From positions 861,572 to 925,571 of the forward strand of contig CP130629.1 in the NCBI GenBank assembly GCA_030644725.1: a stretch of 64,000 nucleotides of DNA, read 5' to 3'. The notes under the pieces are model-generated. The model was not told the DNA's origin and ran no database searches. It was given only the letters and a program-made list of their open reading frames with translations. Both the position numbers and the translations under genes were made by a program. Shown piece after piece: positions 1 through 10,601 of the stretch (position 1 is the first letter of the stretch; each line of letters opens with the position of its first letter). Source of the stretch: Candidatus Electrothrix communis (GTDB lineage: Bacteria > Desulfobacterota > Desulfobulbia > Desulfobulbales > Desulfobulbaceae).

Positions 1-1295
1 AGCAGATCCTCAAGGCGGCTCATCTTATCGGTGAGGCGGGGAATATGCTTACCTTCTGGTTTCAAGGCTATAATCATTCTACCCAGGCGGTTTTCAAAAA
101 CAACAGTCTGCATAATCTCTCTTTGCTTACCGAAAATTTTTGTCGTCCCGGAGCCGGACCGCTTTCAATTACCGGAGAGGCCAATGCCTTGGGCAATCGT
201 TGGGTCGGTGCCTTAAGTCATCTTTTACCGGGAATGCGTTCGGTTGCCAATCCCCAACACCGTCAGGAAATAGCAGATTTTTGGAATATTCCGGTAGAAA
301 GGATGCAACAGACTCCTGGTCGCTCCATCATTGAAATAATTCAGGGCTTGCATGACGGGACTATTCGCGCCCTGTGGGTCACCACCACCAATCCTGCTGC
401 CTCCTTGCCGGATACGCATTGGGTAGAGGAAGGCCTTAAAAAAGCCGAGCTGCTCATTGTCCAGGATATATTCCATCCTACTGAAACAACTGAATTGGCA
501 GATGTTGTGCTTGCCGGTGCCCAGTGGTGCGAGAAGACAGGCACGTTTATCTCTTCGGAACGACGCATTGAACTTGTGGAAAAATTGGTGGATCCTCCTG
601 GGGAGGCCAAAACAGACTGTGAAATTATCATTGATGTGGCACGGGCCATGGGGTTTGTGGATGAATTTCCATATACATCAGCGAAAGAAGTCTTTGAGGA
701 GTGGAAATGTCTGACCAAGGGCCGCATTTGTGATATGAACGGGGTGAGCTACGAACGCCTGCAGGATACAATTGGTCCTCAGCTCCCCTGCCCTGATCAG
801 GATCATCCGGGAACCGAGCGCCTTTTTCTTGATTGGCGTTTTCCACGACCTGATGGCCGAGCAGCATTATTGGCTCGAACCTATCAGGAACCAGCAGAAA
901 TGACAGACGCTGAATTTCCTTTTATCCTGCTCACCGGTAAATTGGCTGGACATTTTAATACCAGAACCCGTACTGGTCGAGTGAAAAATTTGCAGGATCT
1001 GGAACCGGACAACTATATCGAAATTCATCCACAAGATGCTGATTTTCTTTGCATGCAGGAGAACGAGTTGGTCGAGGTGGTTTCTCGTCGCGGAAAAGTG
1101 TATGCAAAAGTGAGGATTGCCGACAAGGTACTGGCAGGCACTGTTTATATGAATATGCATTTCGGTAACGCTCTACAGGATGCTGATGATCGGTTGGCCA
1201 ATATCCTCTGCTCCCACGCCATTGACCGTCATTCCAAGCAACCCGAGTATAAAATAACAGCCGTTCGAATGGCTAAAGTAGATGAAGCGTTATGA
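1..1295 (+). CDS. nasA: Molybdopterin oxidoreductase, assimilatory nitrate reductase-like, C-terminal part
   Basis: Partial gene: the frame is open from base 3 and the start lies before the window. About 430 residues are visible. The text GYNHSTQAVFKNN and the following LTENFCRPGAGP-SITGEANALG-R resemble NasA/NarB-type catalytic subunits, and the TTTNPAASLPD segment is typical of the molybdopterin domain. The end (about residues 300-430 of the visible part) reads as the molybdopterin-dinucleotide-binding domain, with LLTGKLAGHFNTRTRTG. The expected role is cytoplasmic two-electron reduction of nitrate to nitrite. The N-terminal Fe-S and Mo-ligand region is outside the window, so a formate dehydrogenase-like relative is not excluded. 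The stop overlaps the next start as ATGA, so the kinase downstream is probably co-transcribed. Confidence 0.82.
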   Translation, partial: QILKAAHLIGEAGNMLTFWFQGYNHSTQAVFKNNSLHNLSLLTENFCRPGAGPLSITGEANALGNRWVGALSHLLPGMRSVANPQHRQEIADFWNIPVERMQQTPGRSIIEIIQGLHDGTIRALWVTTTNPAASLPDTHWVEEGLKKAELLIVQDIFHPTETTELADVVLAGAQWCEKTGTFISSERRIELVEKLVDPPGEAKTDCEIIIDVARAMGFVDEFPYTSAKEVFEEWKCLTKGRICDMNGVSYERLQDTIGPQLPCPDQDHPGTERLFLDWRFPRPDGRAALLARTYQEPAEMTDAEFPFILLTGKLAGHFNTRTRTGRVKNLQDLEPDNYIEIHPQDADFLCMQENELVEVVSRRGKVYAKVRIADKVLAGTVYMNMHFGNALQDADDRLANILCSHAIDRHSKQPEYKITAVRMAKVDEAL

Positions 1296-3292
1296 ATGAC
1301 GTTCGGCAACACGATATTGAAACCCTGAAAAAGACGGTCGAGTTTTTCGAGGCGGTGCTGGCCGCTTCGCAGGACGGCATTTTGATCACTCATGAAGACG
1401 CCACTATCTTGGTGGCCAATCAAAGTTTTTGTTCTTTTTTCGACTGTACTTCCGGTGATCTGGTGGAAACCAGTGTCTTTGATTGGCTGAGTGCCTTTGA
1501 GGGTGACCCTGTTTCAGATTGGCTTGCATTGCAAAACGCTATTGGCACTGAAGGCGTCTGTAATAATCTTGAGTTTGAGGTGATCAGCGACGCTGTCCCT
1601 CAATTTTTCAGCGTCAACGCCTCTTCCTTGAACTTGGATGCTGATGGAGAGCGGGGAGCCATCGCTGTCGTCAGTATATGGCGTGATATCACAGAGAGAA
1701 AGAACATTGAAGCCGCTTTGGAACGGGCCAACATTATGTTGGAACAACGGGTTATAGAGCGGACCGAAGAGTTGAGAGTAGAACGAGATAATCTTGCTCA
1801 CCTTCTCGAGTCAATGGAGGATGGTTGCTATATTGTTAATCAACAATATGATATTCAATTTGCCAACCAGGCCCTTATGAGGGATTTTGGCACTTGGCAG
1901 GGGCGTAAATGTTATGCGTATTTCTTCGACAGCCGGGAACCATGCTCTTGGTGTAAAAATGACCAAGTTTTTTCTGGTCAAACCGTACATTGGGAATTGC
2001 ACTCGGAAAAGAGCGACAAAATCTATGACATCATAGAAACGCCAATGGCGGGCCAAGATGGATCTATCTGGAAACTTTTGATGTTTAGAGATGTTACAGA
2101 GCGGGTTGCGTCCGAGCGAGAAAAAGAGAAAATTACTGCTGAGCTTATCAAGGCGAAAAAAATGGAAGCCATGGGGATGATGGCTGGTGGCGTTGCCCAT
2201 GATCTTAATAATATTCTTACGGGGATTGTTGGGTATCCAGAACTGATATTGGAGAAATTGCCAGAAGACAGCGAATTGAGGAAACCGATTGAGGCTATTC
2301 GTACATCAGGCAGAAAAGCAGCAACAGTGGTTGCGGATCTCCTGACTATTGCCAGAGGTGCTGCCGGTACCAGAGAACCCTATAACCTCAACGAATTAAG
2401 CAAAGAATACTTAAGTTCTCCCGAGTGTGAAAGACTCAAATCGCTTTATCCAAATGTCATTTTTCGACATCAACTTGAGGCTGCATGGCCCGTTGCGCTC
2501 TGTTCGCCGATTCATGTTGGAAAATGCCTCATGAACTTGGCAACAAATGCGGCAGAAGCCATTGGATTCGATGTTGCTGGAACCGTCGTTATAACCACCC
2601 TGAATCAATACGTTGATGCGGAGGCAAGCACAGAGCATGATATAAAAAAAGGCGATTATCTTATTCTTACGGTACAAGATACAGGCCCCGGTATTCCGCA
2701 TACTGAATTGGAACAAATCTTTGAACCGTTTTACACCAGAAAAATAATGGGACGAAGCGGTACCGGTTTGGGATTGACAGTGGTATGGAACACAGTGAGG
2801 GATCATGGTGGTAAAATTCTGGTGGAAATCAATGATAAGGGAACCTGCTTTCAGCTGTATTTTCCAGTACGTAAAGAGGAGGGGCTCGTTTACATAGAGG
2901 AAGATGATATGGAGAAATTCGTTGGTCACGGTGAACGTATTTTGCTTGTGGACGACGAAAATCAACCACTTGATGTTGCAAGAGAGATACTTGAATCTTT
3001 TGGCTATACGGTAGACACGGTCTGTTCCGGCGAACTGGCTGTTCAGTTTGTCAAAGATACTCCTGTTGATTTACTTGTGATTGATATGTTGATGGCGCCT
3101 GGTATAAACGGGCGGCAAACCTATGAAGAAATACTCAAGCTATATCCTGGTCAGAAGGCTGTTATAGCAAGTGGTTTTTCTGAGAGTGAGGATGTTCAGG
3201 CGACTCTTCAGCAAGGGGCTGGTGGTTTTGTCAAAAAACCGTACTCAATGTATCAATTGGGTCGTGTCGTGAGTGGTGCGCTGGGTAAATAA
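1292..3292 (+). CDS. Hybrid PAS sensor histidine kinase with C-terminal receiver
   Basis: A 666-residue soluble kinase with no membrane segment. Order: PAS (about 12-130), coiled linker, second PAS (about 165-275), HisKA with phospho-acceptor His near residue 303 in VAHDLNNIL, HATPase (N box MNLATNAAEAI, G1 DTGPGIP, G2 GTGLGLTVV), and a receiver (about 545-666) with acceptor Asp near 598 in LLVIDML. The second PAS has the cysteine pattern KCYAYFF...PCSWC, which could bind a metal or sense redox; that is an inference. It overlaps the nitrate-reductase-like gene by 4 bp, so a link to nitrogen or redox sensing is plausible. No output domain is present, so it probably passes phosphate on or self-regulates. 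Confidence 0.9.
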   Translation: MNDVRQHDIETLKKTVEFFEAVLAASQDGILITHEDATILVANQSFCSFFDCTSGDLVETSVFDWLSAFEGDPVSDWLALQNAIGTEGVCNNLEFEVISDAVPQFFSVNASSLNLDADGERGAIAVVSIWRDITERKNIEAALERANIMLEQRVIERTEELRVERDNLAHLLESMEDGCYIVNQQYDIQFANQALMRDFGTWQGRKCYAYFFDSREPCSWCKNDQVFSGQTVHWELHSEKSDKIYDIIETPMAGQDGSIWKLLMFRDVTERVASEREKEKITAELIKAKKMEAMGMMAGGVAHDLNNILTGIVGYPELILEKLPEDSELRKPIEAIRTSGRKAATVVADLLTIARGAAGTREPYNLNELSKEYLSSPECERLKSLYPNVIFRHQLEAAWPVALCSPIHVGKCLMNLATNAAEAIGFDVAGTVVITTLNQYVDAEASTEHDIKKGDYLILTVQDTGPGIPHTELEQIFEPFYTRKIMGRSGTGLGLTVVWNTVRDHGGKILVEINDKGTCFQLYFPVRKEEGLVYIEEDDMEKFVGHGERILLVDDENQPLDVAREILESFGYTVDTVCSGELAVQFVKDTPVDLLVIDMLMAPGINGRQTYEEILKLYPGQKAVIASGFSESEDVQATLQQGAGGFVKKPYSMYQLGRVVSGALGK

Positions 3293-3299
3293 GGATTTG

Positions 3300-6200
3300 T
3301 TACAGGTCTCTACCCCAACCACCTCCACCAGGAGTACAAATCCGCAACCGATCCCCGACCTCAGCCTGAATCGTATTTTTGCCACCAAGATTTAATCGCC
3401 TGCCGTTGTTGCGAATAAAGATATTCTCCCCCCGCTTCCCATCCCCGCTGCCCTCCAGACCGTAGGGAGCAAAGACCCTGCGTTCAGAGAGGATAGATAC
3501 CTGCAAGGACTCCAAAAACTCCAGCTCCCGCACTAACCCGTCGCCGCCTCGAAATTTTCCTTCCCCACCAGAACCCCGGCGTAAAGCAAACTCCCGGACC
3601 AGCACCGGATAACGGCGTTCCAAAATTTCTGGATCGGTGATCCGGGTATTAGTCATGTGGGTATGCACGCCGGATTGGCCGTGCCAGCTCGATCCGGCCC
3701 CGGCTCCGCCGCCGATGGTCTCGTAATAACCAAAACGCTCGTTGCCAAAGGTGAGGTTGTTCATGCAGCCTTGGGAGGCCGCCGCTACCCCGAAGGCCCT
3801 GAGCACCACATCCACCACCCGCTGGGAGGTAAGCACATTGCCGCCAACCACTCCTGCTTCGGGCGATGGGTCGAGCAAGGAACCGGGCGGGATGATCAGG
3901 CGAACCGGGATCAGGCAGCCGTGATTGAGCGGAATATCCTTTTCCACCAGACAGCGCAGGCTGTAGAGCAGGGCGGATCGAGTCACCGCCTTGGGTGCAT
4001 TCAGGTTCCCCCAAAGTTCCGGCCCGGTGCCGCTGAAGTCAAAAATGGCAGAACCGTCCCGCCGGTCAATGCTCAGGCGCAAGCGGATCGGGCTACCGTC
4101 GTCCAGATAATCCACAGCCTCAACCACTTTTTGCTCAGTGTTCAGCTCAGCCCCTTGCTCTGCCATACCCCGATTCAGAGAAAGCTCGCTCAAGGCTTTC
4201 CGCACCGCTGTTTCGGCAGCATCCTGGACATGGCCCATATAGGCTTGGACCGCCTCTAACCCGTAATCCTCAACCATGCCGAGGATCAGGTCGATGCCCT
4301 TCTGGTTTGCCGCTACCTGAGCCCGGAGGTCGGAGATGTTATCAGCCAGCCTGCGGGTGCCGCAGCTCCCCGGCCCTTCGCTCTTGAGGAGCAGCGCAGA
4401 GATCCCTTCTTCCTGAAACACGCCGCCCCGCACCAGGCGGAAGGACTCGATGGCCGCCCCTTCTTCGCTCAGGAGGCGGGAGTGAGGCGGCATGGAACCG
4501 GGTGAGATGCCCCCGATATCTGCATGATGGCCTCGGCTCGCCGCCCAGAAAATAATTTTCTTATTGTTTGATTCGGCCTCCTGCCGAAAGACCGGGGTGA
4601 TCACGGTTATGTCCGGCAGGTGACTGCCCCCGGCTGCCGGATGATTGCTCACCAGCACGTCACCGGGTTCCAGGTCCGGGCAACGGCGGATCTGCTCCTG
4701 CACAGCCTCGCTCATGGCCCCTAGGTGAACCGGGACATGGGGAGCATTGGCGACCAGCTGTCCTGCGGTATCGAAGAGGGCACAGGAGAAGTCCAGCCGC
4801 TCCCGGATATTGGTGGATACGGCTGTCTTTTGCAGCATCCGCCCCATCTGCTCGGCAATGGACATGAACAGGTTGGCAAAGACCGAGAGCCGCACCGGAT
4901 CAACCGCAGTGCTGATGGCCTCCTGCTGTTTGCGACTAACCTGGATTTCTACGTCTTCGTAGGTGCTGATGCGGGCAATGCAATCCGGCTCCACCACGAT
5001 GGTGGCTGTGTCCTGGATCAGGATGGCTGGGCCGGGGATTTCATGACCGGCCAGCACGGTATCCATTATATATATAGGCGTGTCCCGTTCTCCCTCTGTA
5101 AACCAGACCGGCACCCGAGCCTGCTGCACAGGCGGGGCCTCAGCCACAGGGATAGGCTGCTTTTCCACCCTGCCTGCCTGCCCTGCAGAACGCACCCGTA
5201 GATCATCAATCAGAATCGCCCGGTACTGGAGGGTAAAGCCGAACTCCCGCTCATAGGTGGCCCGGAAGGCCGCGCCATAATCACCGTCTTCGGGTTCTGC
5301 AATCATCAGTGCGGTGTCTGTGCCTGCATAGCGCAGGTTGAGAAAGCATTGGCTGGTGATTCGCGCGGGCGTGATACCTTGGTCAAGCAACTCCTGCTCA
5401 GTCCTGGCACGGAGGCAGGCAAGTTCTTGGCGCATGGTATTTAACGCCACCGGCCCTAACTCGGCAGCTGCTGGTTGGCGGCGATCCACCGTGGTATCGG
5501 CCATGCCCATGCCGCAGGCCGAAAGAATTCCGGAAAAACGGTGAACCACCACCTTGCGGATTCCCAGGATCCGGGCCACTGAACAGGCATGTTGAGCACC
5601 GGCTCCGCCGAACACGGCCAGGACATGCTCGCGGATGTCAAAGCCGCGCATTACGGAGATCTCCCGGATAGGGCGGACCATGACCTCGTCCGCCACCCGG
5701 AGAAAACCAAGGGCCACCTCTTCCACGGATAAGGGGGCATGGCCCTGGTCGCCGTGGTCGTTACGGTCGCTGGAGTCGCGGGATGCGGCATTGATCTCCG
5801 CCGTCAACTCCGTCAAGGCAGCGCGGGCTGCTTCCCGATCCAGGGGCTGATCCTCGTCAGGGCCGAAGATATGGGGGAAATATGCAGGCTGGAGGCGACC
5901 GAGTACCAGGTTGGCATCGGTCACGGTCAGATAGCCGTTCTTGCGATAGCAGATCGGGCCGGGATGGGCTCCTGCTGATTCCGGCCCCACCCGGAACATC
6001 CCGTTATCAAAGAAGAGGCGGGAGCCGCCGCCCGCAGCAACCGTGTGGATATCCAGCTGCGGGGCATGAATGCGCACCCCGGCAGTGCAGTTGGCAAAGG
6101 TCAGTTCCGGTTCTCCAGCAAAGCGGGACACATCCGTGGAGGTGCCGCCCATATCAAAGCCGATGACCGGTTCCTTGGTGACGGGATCCCAGACGCCCCG

Positions 6201-7118
6201 GCCATAGCCGATCACTCCGCCCGCAGGCCCGGAAAGCACGGCCCGCGAGCCGGTGAAATTATCTGCCCTAGCCAGGCCGCCGTCCGACTGCATAAAGAGG
6301 AGCTTGTCATCCGCCAGCCCGCCTGCAAAGCCGGAGCGAAAGCTGTCCAGGTAGGTGCGGATATGGGGGGTGAGGTAGGCGTCCACCATAGTGGTGTCGC
6401 CGCGCGAGACCAGTCTCACTGCGGGCATGACCTGGGAGGACAGGGAAACCTGGGCAAAGCCCAGCTTGCGGGCCAGTTTACCCACTGCCTCCTCGTGTTG
6501 CGGACAACCGTAGGCATGGACAAAGACCACAGCCACAGAGGTGATGCCTTGACCCAGGATAGCCTGCAAACGGGGTTCCAGCGCGGTCAGATCGGGCTGG
6601 GCCAGCACGGCAAAACGTTCGCCGCTGGTAGCGGTGATAATCTCCCGCCCCTGCGCTTCCTGCCGAGCCGCTTCCTCGTCGCTTTTGAGGAGCAGCAGAC
6701 GCTCTTCCACCTCAATGACCTCCTCGTAGAGCAGATCAGGTTTTACAATCTTCAGGTCAAAGAGATCAGGCCGATCCTGATTGCCGATCTGGAGGATATC
6801 GCCGAAGCCCTTGGTGGTGACCAGGGCGGTGCGGGCTCCCTTGCGTTCCAGCAGGGCATTGGTGGCCACGGTGGTGCCCATGCGGATCCACTCGATCCGG
6901 GAGCTGTCCAACAGGTCGTTTTGCAGGGGAATGCCGAACTCCGCCAGAATGCGGCGGATACCCTCGCGGGGCGCGTCCGGGTAATTGGCCGGGTCTTCAG
7001 AGAGCAGCTTAATGGTGCGGAAGCCGGGTTTTCCTTGTTTTCTTGGTACTTCGGCGTAGACATCGGTGAAGGTGCCACCCCTATCTATGGAGAAGCGGAA
7101 TTGGCTGGAGAGAGGCAT
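3300..7118 (-). CDS. 5-oxoprolinase, ATP-hydrolysing (HyuA-HyuB fusion)
   Basis: A 1272-residue protein matching the full single-chain 5-oxoprolinase architecture, close to the roughly 1290 residues of eukaryotic enzymes. The N-terminal HyuA half begins with the ATPase motif DRGGTFTDV (residues 12-20) and has [14 protein letters not shown] near residue 320. The HyuB half starts near residue 745 and ends with glycine-rich CTPGGGGWG. The family opens 5-oxo-L-proline to L-glutamate with ATP, in the cytoplasm. Family members also include hydantoinases and acetone carboxylase subunits, but the fusion favours oxoprolinase. It converges on the kinase with only 7 bp between stops. It would complete a gamma-glutamyl cycle with the Ggt-type gene at 51.6-53.1 kb. 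Its GC content is visibly higher than its neighbours. Confidence 0.9.
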   Translation of the reverse strand: MPLSSQFRFSIDRGGTFTDVYAEVPRKQGKPGFRTIKLLSEDPANYPDAPREGIRRILAEFGIPLQNDLLDSSRIEWIRMGTTVATNALLERKGARTALVTTKGFGDILQIGNQDRPDLFDLKIVKPDLLYEEVIEVEERLLLLKSDEEAARQEAQGREIITATSGERFAVLAQPDLTALEPRLQAILGQGITSVAVVFVHAYGCPQHEEAVGKLARKLGFAQVSLSSQVMPAVRLVSRGDTTMVDAYLTPHIRTYLDSFRSGFAGGLADDKLLFMQSDGGLARADNFTGSRAVLSGPAGGVIGYGRGVWDPVTKEPVIGFDMGGTSTDVSRFAGEPELTFANCTAGVRIHAPQLDIHTVAAGGGSRLFFDNGMFRVGPESAGAHPGPICYRKNGYLTVTDANLVLGRLQPAYFPHIFGPDEDQPLDREAARAALTELTAEINAASRDSSDRNDHGDQGHAPLSVEEVALGFLRVADEVMVRPIREISVMRGFDIREHVLAVFGGAGAQHACSVARILGIRKVVVHRFSGILSACGMGMADTTVDRRQPAAAELGPVALNTMRQELACLRARTEQELLDQGITPARITSQCFLNLRYAGTDTALMIAEPEDGDYGAAFRATYEREFGFTLQYRAILIDDLRVRSAGQAGRVEKQPIPVAEAPPVQQARVPVWFTEGERDTPIYIMDTVLAGHEIPGPAILIQDTATIVVEPDCIARISTYEDVEIQVSRKQQEAISTAVDPVRLSVFANLFMSIAEQMGRMLQKTAVSTNIRERLDFSCALFDTAGQLVANAPHVPVHLGAMSEAVQEQIRRCPDLEPGDVLVSNHPAAGGSHLPDITVITPVFRQEAESNNKKIIFWAASRGHHADIGGISPGSMPPHSRLLSEEGAAIESFRLVRGGVFQEEGISALLLKSEGPGSCGTRRLADNISDLRAQVAANQKGIDLILGMVEDYGLEAVQAYMGHVQDAAETAVRKALSELSLNRGMAEQGAELNTEQKVVEAVDYLDDGSPIRLRLSIDRRDGSAIFDFSGTGPELWGNLNAPKAVTRSALLYSLRCLVEKDIPLNHGCLIPVRLIIPPGSLLDPSPEAGVVGGNVLTSQRVVDVVLRAFGVAAASQGCMNNLTFGNERFGYYETIGGGAGAGSSWHGQSGVHTHMTNTRITDPEILERRYPVLVREFALRRGSGGEGKFRGGDGLVRELEFLESLQVSILSERRVFAPYGLEGSGDGKRGENIFIRNNGRRLNLGGKNTIQAEVGDRLRICTPGGGGWGRDL

Positions 7119-7152
7119 AATGCAGCGGGGAAGAGCGGAAGAAGGAAGTTAA

Positions 7153-7434
7153 TCAATATACTTCGTCATGAGTGCCTGTCGCTTCCAATAAAATGGCTTC
7201 ATGTCATGCATGATCAACAAAAGAAAAGACAATCCGCAAATCGTAGGCAACACTGCAGGCCCATGAATCAGCAAGATTCCCCTTCAGCTTATGCGTTTTC
7301 AATGAGGGATAAAAAGCATCTTCGGAAAGCAGCTCCAAGGTTGCGCAAATATTTTCAGCCAACTGAGGATTCTTTCGTACAACTCGTTTAGCACTGCGGA
7401 CAAATGCACTGGACTTGAGCAGCAGCCTGTTCAT
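7153..7434 (-). pseudogene. RelE/YafQ-like mRNA interferase toxin with in-frame nonsense codon
   Basis: The frame reads 76 residues from MNRLLLKSSAF to YDLRIVFSFVDHA and then hits TGA at 7204-7206. Without a shift it continues HEAILLEATGTHDEVY to a second stop at 7153-7155, which is the normal C-terminus of RelE/YafQ-type toxins. A single base (probably GGA to TGA) therefore removes the last 16 residues, including the GTHDEVY segment that carries the catalytic His in YafQ. Length to the second stop would be about 93 residues, normal for the family. It overlaps the antitoxin by 4 bp. The toxin is probably inactive; sequencing error is the alternative. Confidence 0.8.
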
Positions 7435-7646
7435 GGGAGAATTGACTGCATAATATCGTCCGGGCTTTCAGGGGTTAATTTGCCGTTCTTGTACTCCTCG
7501 CGTGCGGATGATACCTGTGTCGCTATTTCTTGACGCCGGTATTCAGCTATACGGCGGCGAATCAGGTCAATAAGAGACTCCTGGTCGTCCAAGGGCAGGC
7601 GCTCGACCGCATCCAGTATTTCGTGAAATGAAATTACATTCGCCAT
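7431..7646 (-). CDS. Antitoxin of a RelE/YafQ-type toxin-antitoxin pair
   Basis: A 71-residue acidic protein (MANVISFHEILDAVERLP...), with the LPLDDQESLIDLIRRRIAEYRR helix pattern seen in small antitoxins encoded just before RelE/YafQ toxins. The start is fixed by a strong GAGGAG ribosome site 6-7 bases upstream. It overlaps the toxin start by 4 bp, the usual translational coupling. It would bind and neutralise the toxin and perhaps repress the operon. With the toxin broken it is now an orphan. Family assignment comes from context and pattern only. Confidence 0.7.
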   Translation of the reverse strand: MANVISFHEILDAVERLPLDDQESLIDLIRRRIAEYRRQEIATQVSSAREEYKNGKLTPESPDDIMQSILP

Positions 7647-7866
7647 AATAAACTCCTCGGTCTTTCGGTGCTGTTTCGAGTGTTCTGCAAAGGGATTCGA
7701 TGTCTACGTAGTTGGATTCCCGGCTGTCTTTCAGGCGTTCTTCAGCAAGGAATCCCAAGATTAAATCTTCAGCCAAATCATGCTTCCCTGTCATGGTTCC
7801 ATACTCTTCATCAGACATCGGATACACCGACGAGCGTTGTATTTTCTTCTTTGTTTTTTTGGTCAA
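7567..7866 (-). CDS. Small hypothetical protein upstream of the antitoxin
   Basis: An open frame of 99 residues starting MTKKTKKKIQRSSVYP. I recognise no family. The first 70 residues (MSDEEYGTMTGKHDLAEDLILGFLAEERL) look like a real acidic, helical small protein, while the last 27 overlap the antitoxin coding start in another frame and look non-biological. It may be an older gene whose 3' end was replaced by the toxin-antitoxin pair, or chance. Weak support. Confidence 0.25.
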   Translation of the reverse strand: MTKKTKKKIQRSSVYPMSDEEYGTMTGKHDLAEDLILGFLAEERLKDSRESNYVDIESLCRTLETAPKDRGVYYGECNFISRNTGCGRAPALGRPGVSY

Positions 7867-7928
7867 GTCCGGTTACTTGGAAGTATAGTTTATGTCGGAT
7901 GAATAGTCAATTCAGGTGACGATTAAAA

Positions 7929-8177
7929 GTAACTACTCAGTCCAATAAAAAAGGCCGCTTTCAGGAGTGATGAAAACGGCCTTTCCTGCTTTTTATGCTG
8001 CTGCGTCGGGAATAAAAGGGTCTCCGAGGAAAGCATCTCTGATCGCCTCAAAAATATTCTGGGAATTCTTACGGGCCGTGGAGATATATCCCCGGATACA
8101 GGCGAATCGTTCCGCACCTTCAAAAGTCCGGAAGCAGCCTGAAACCTTCTGCTTGACCTTCATCATACGCACATCTC
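7929..8177 (-). mobile_element. IS66 3' remnant (transposase C-terminus and terminal repeat)
   Basis: Reading the minus strand, 8175 to about 7990 encodes the last 55 or so residues of an IS66 TnpC-type transposase (VKQKVSGCFRTFEGAERF-like, then GDPFIPDAAA-like), nearly the same as the end of the IS66 copy at 25107-26383. The outer end is the terminal repeat GTAACTACTCAG at 7929-7940, shared with that copy. The inner end stops abruptly at AGAGATGTGCG, where an IS1182 element begins. The missing 5' part matches the remnant at 22131-23107. Confidence 0.8.
7949..7985. terminator. Hairpin in IS66 3' end, terminator-like
   Basis: AAAGGCCGCTTTCA and TGAAAACGGCCTTT form a stem with one mismatch around a 7-base loop, flanked by A and T runs so it could act in both directions. 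The same hairpin recurs at 26327-26364. Confidence 0.6.
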
Positions 8178-9086
8178 TGAGCCTGTTGATTAAATGCGGT
8201 CAGCAAAACCAACTATAATCGACTATAGTCAGTAGTGATTCTCAGACAGTAATGATTTCGTGGCCTATTCCGAAAAAAAATTCTCGTAAAACAATATTTC
8301 CAGCATTTTTTACCCAAAACAGGAGAAAACAAGGCCAAAGCCCTCCTATGCGACCACATTTGATGGATTTTGGACGGAGTTCTGCGTAAAATGGATAAAT
8401 CGCTTCACATTACAACTTATTCCAGCCATCACTAACTGTAGCCGGGATCCTTTTTCATTTCGATGACGTGATTGCCTGCCGTCGTGTGCATTGGCAATTT
8501 CGTTTACAAGACTTTCGGCTCCTGCACGGATACCACATTTCCTGCGGTATTCTGGATCACCCATATACTGATGATGGCGAGCGGCTCCAGCATATTGTGC
8601 CTCGTCCACAGTTAATGTTGCTATTTTAACACCAATTTTAACCGGACAACGGTCACAGACGCCACAAGCTCTACAAACATCACTGTTGAAATGAACCAGG
8701 AGTTTGCCGGTTTTCTCACTGCGAGGCTGATCGATCGGAACTTGATTTTTCGGGCAGGACAAAACAGAAAGCTCTTTCGTCTCATCATTAATTTGAACCT
8801 TAGCAATATCAAGAGGGCGGTCTATGTCAGCAAACCCTTCTATACTCTGTGATCGTCCTGAACTGGGACCTGCCAAGTCTATACCCCTTGCTGCCGCTTC
8901 CAGGATTGACTGTCCATTGACAAAACCAGCATCCGCATTCAGTTCTTTTGGTTTCAGATTGTTCTCTTCAAGTCGTTGTTCTATAAAAGATATTTCTGTT
9001 GCATCAGCATGAGTTGCGGCTTCAAGGTTTACATCAGTAATAAATTGAACTTTGTTATCAGGATCGCAAGTTTCGGTAACAAATCC
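8178..9086 (-). mobile_element. IS1182-family element, 3' half with transposase C-terminus
   Basis: The minus strand encodes about 245 residues from GFVTETCDPDNK to the end at 8346. The four-cysteine CRACGVCDRCP segment and the C-terminal GIRAGAESLVNEIAN...GRQSRHRNEKG...LQLVMAGISCNVKR block are typical of IS1182 transposases. The N-terminal half is absent here and matches the fragment at 23261-28896. The outer end carries GAGCCTGTTGATTAA at 8177-8191, the same terminus seen at 23108 (GAGTCTGTTGATTAA). The inner end abuts the IS66-like terminal repeat at 9087. Not functional in this state. Confidence 0.82.
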
Positions 9087-10601
9087 GTAACTTCTCAATA
9101 AGTGCTGGTGGTCATTTTGAGGCTCAAAAAGTCAGAGCATTAACCGTCTGATTGTGTATATTATCTGAATATGAAGACAACCTTAGATCAAATCAAGCAG
9201 AATCTTCCAGATTCAGACAAGCAAAGCCCCAGTGTATCCATTCTGCTGGAATTGCTTGAGCAACATATTGCAACAATCACTCTCCAGAAAGAGCAAATTC
9301 AGGAACTCAAAGATGAAATTGCTCGGTTGAAAAAGCAGGCTACCAACTTAAGCCGGGACAGAAAGTAAATTCAAAGGGTTACTCTTGACATGTTTTCTCG
9401 GCTTACGAGGCAGGGGCAACTCGCCCACTTGGTGCAGCAACCATTCAAATAAGTCCGGTGGCTTTTCACCAAACAATCGTTGCGCTGCTGTACTGCCATC
9501 TGAGCGTTTTGTGAAATAATTATGCATAACGGTAAGCGATTTGAGACGATTTGAATTCAATCCTCTATTATTATGATGAATTTGTAACAAGAATCCGTTA
9601 CGTCCTTCGACAGCAGAGGAAGCTCGATGAAATTTTCCCACCATTTCCTCGGCCCAATTTTGCCAAAAGAAAATCTCATCCTCGCTAAATGTTCCAGTCA
9701 AGGCATGCGCCTGAAAGACGACCAAAGCTTTTTCCCATACTTTTTCATATTCTTTTCGAAGGGTTGGGTTCTTAGTTTTTCTTGCCTGATTGTACCAATA
9801 CACCGTAGGCAAAAGATGGTACATTGCCCAATCCAGCAGTTCCTTGCTCCTCTTTCCCAGCCCTATCAGGTTAGTGAACACATACAACCACCAAAAATCA
9901 ATTGATGGGACCAATTCTTTTATTTGATTCTTAAATTTCTTCATAACGCCGGTATTGTCGTTAATACCTTGTTTGCAGGCCAGCGTTTCAATATTCTTGG
10001 CTTGCTCTCGCAGCTCTTTTGCAACGTTTGCAGAATCTTGCGGTTTATTGTCGTCCAGTTTGAACGGATGCACCGTTTTTGATATTTTCCTTATTGTTCC
10101 AAGGTAGTTATCCAGATCTTGCGTGGCTTTTTGGTCTTGAGCCCGTGCTTCTTCGACCTGCTTCACTTTGGAGGCCACAATTTTTTTGTTTGCTCCTCTT
10201 TTTCAGCTTTTTCAAGACTTGACTCGCACTTATCCAACTGTCTTTTCGTCGTGCTCTTACGGCGGCCTAAAGTTGAGCCCATCCATTTACTGATATCGTG
10301 CAAGCCGTGAAAAATATCAGCGTTGTGATCACATTTAAGCCCGACCACAGCCAACTTTATTAACGCTTTAGCTCGATCAGATACCATCAGCTGAACGTGT
10401 ACACCTAACTCCTCAAGGCGTGGTTCCAACTATTTTAAACCAGGTATCAAAACTTGGGTACCAACTTAAGCCGGGACAAAATGAACCTCGTCCCAAAAAA
10501 TCATAACCTGAAATATCGTTTTTGATTGCCAGAAGTCTATGAAAAATAAGTTTATTGAAAAAATACTTTAACTGCTCGTAAAAAAATAGCATATTTCCGT
10601 T

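Noticed and set aside
7204-7206. TGA in the RelE-like toxin as a selenocysteine codon
   Set aside because: No selenocysteine-type hairpin is evident after it, and the family has no conserved Cys/Sec there. A nonsense change or error is simpler.
6045-7391. Long open + strand frame (448 codons) opposite the 5-oxoprolinase and toxin
   Set aside because: It is antisense to a clearly conserved gene in GC-rich DNA, shows low-complexity composition, no family motif, and runs through the toxin region.
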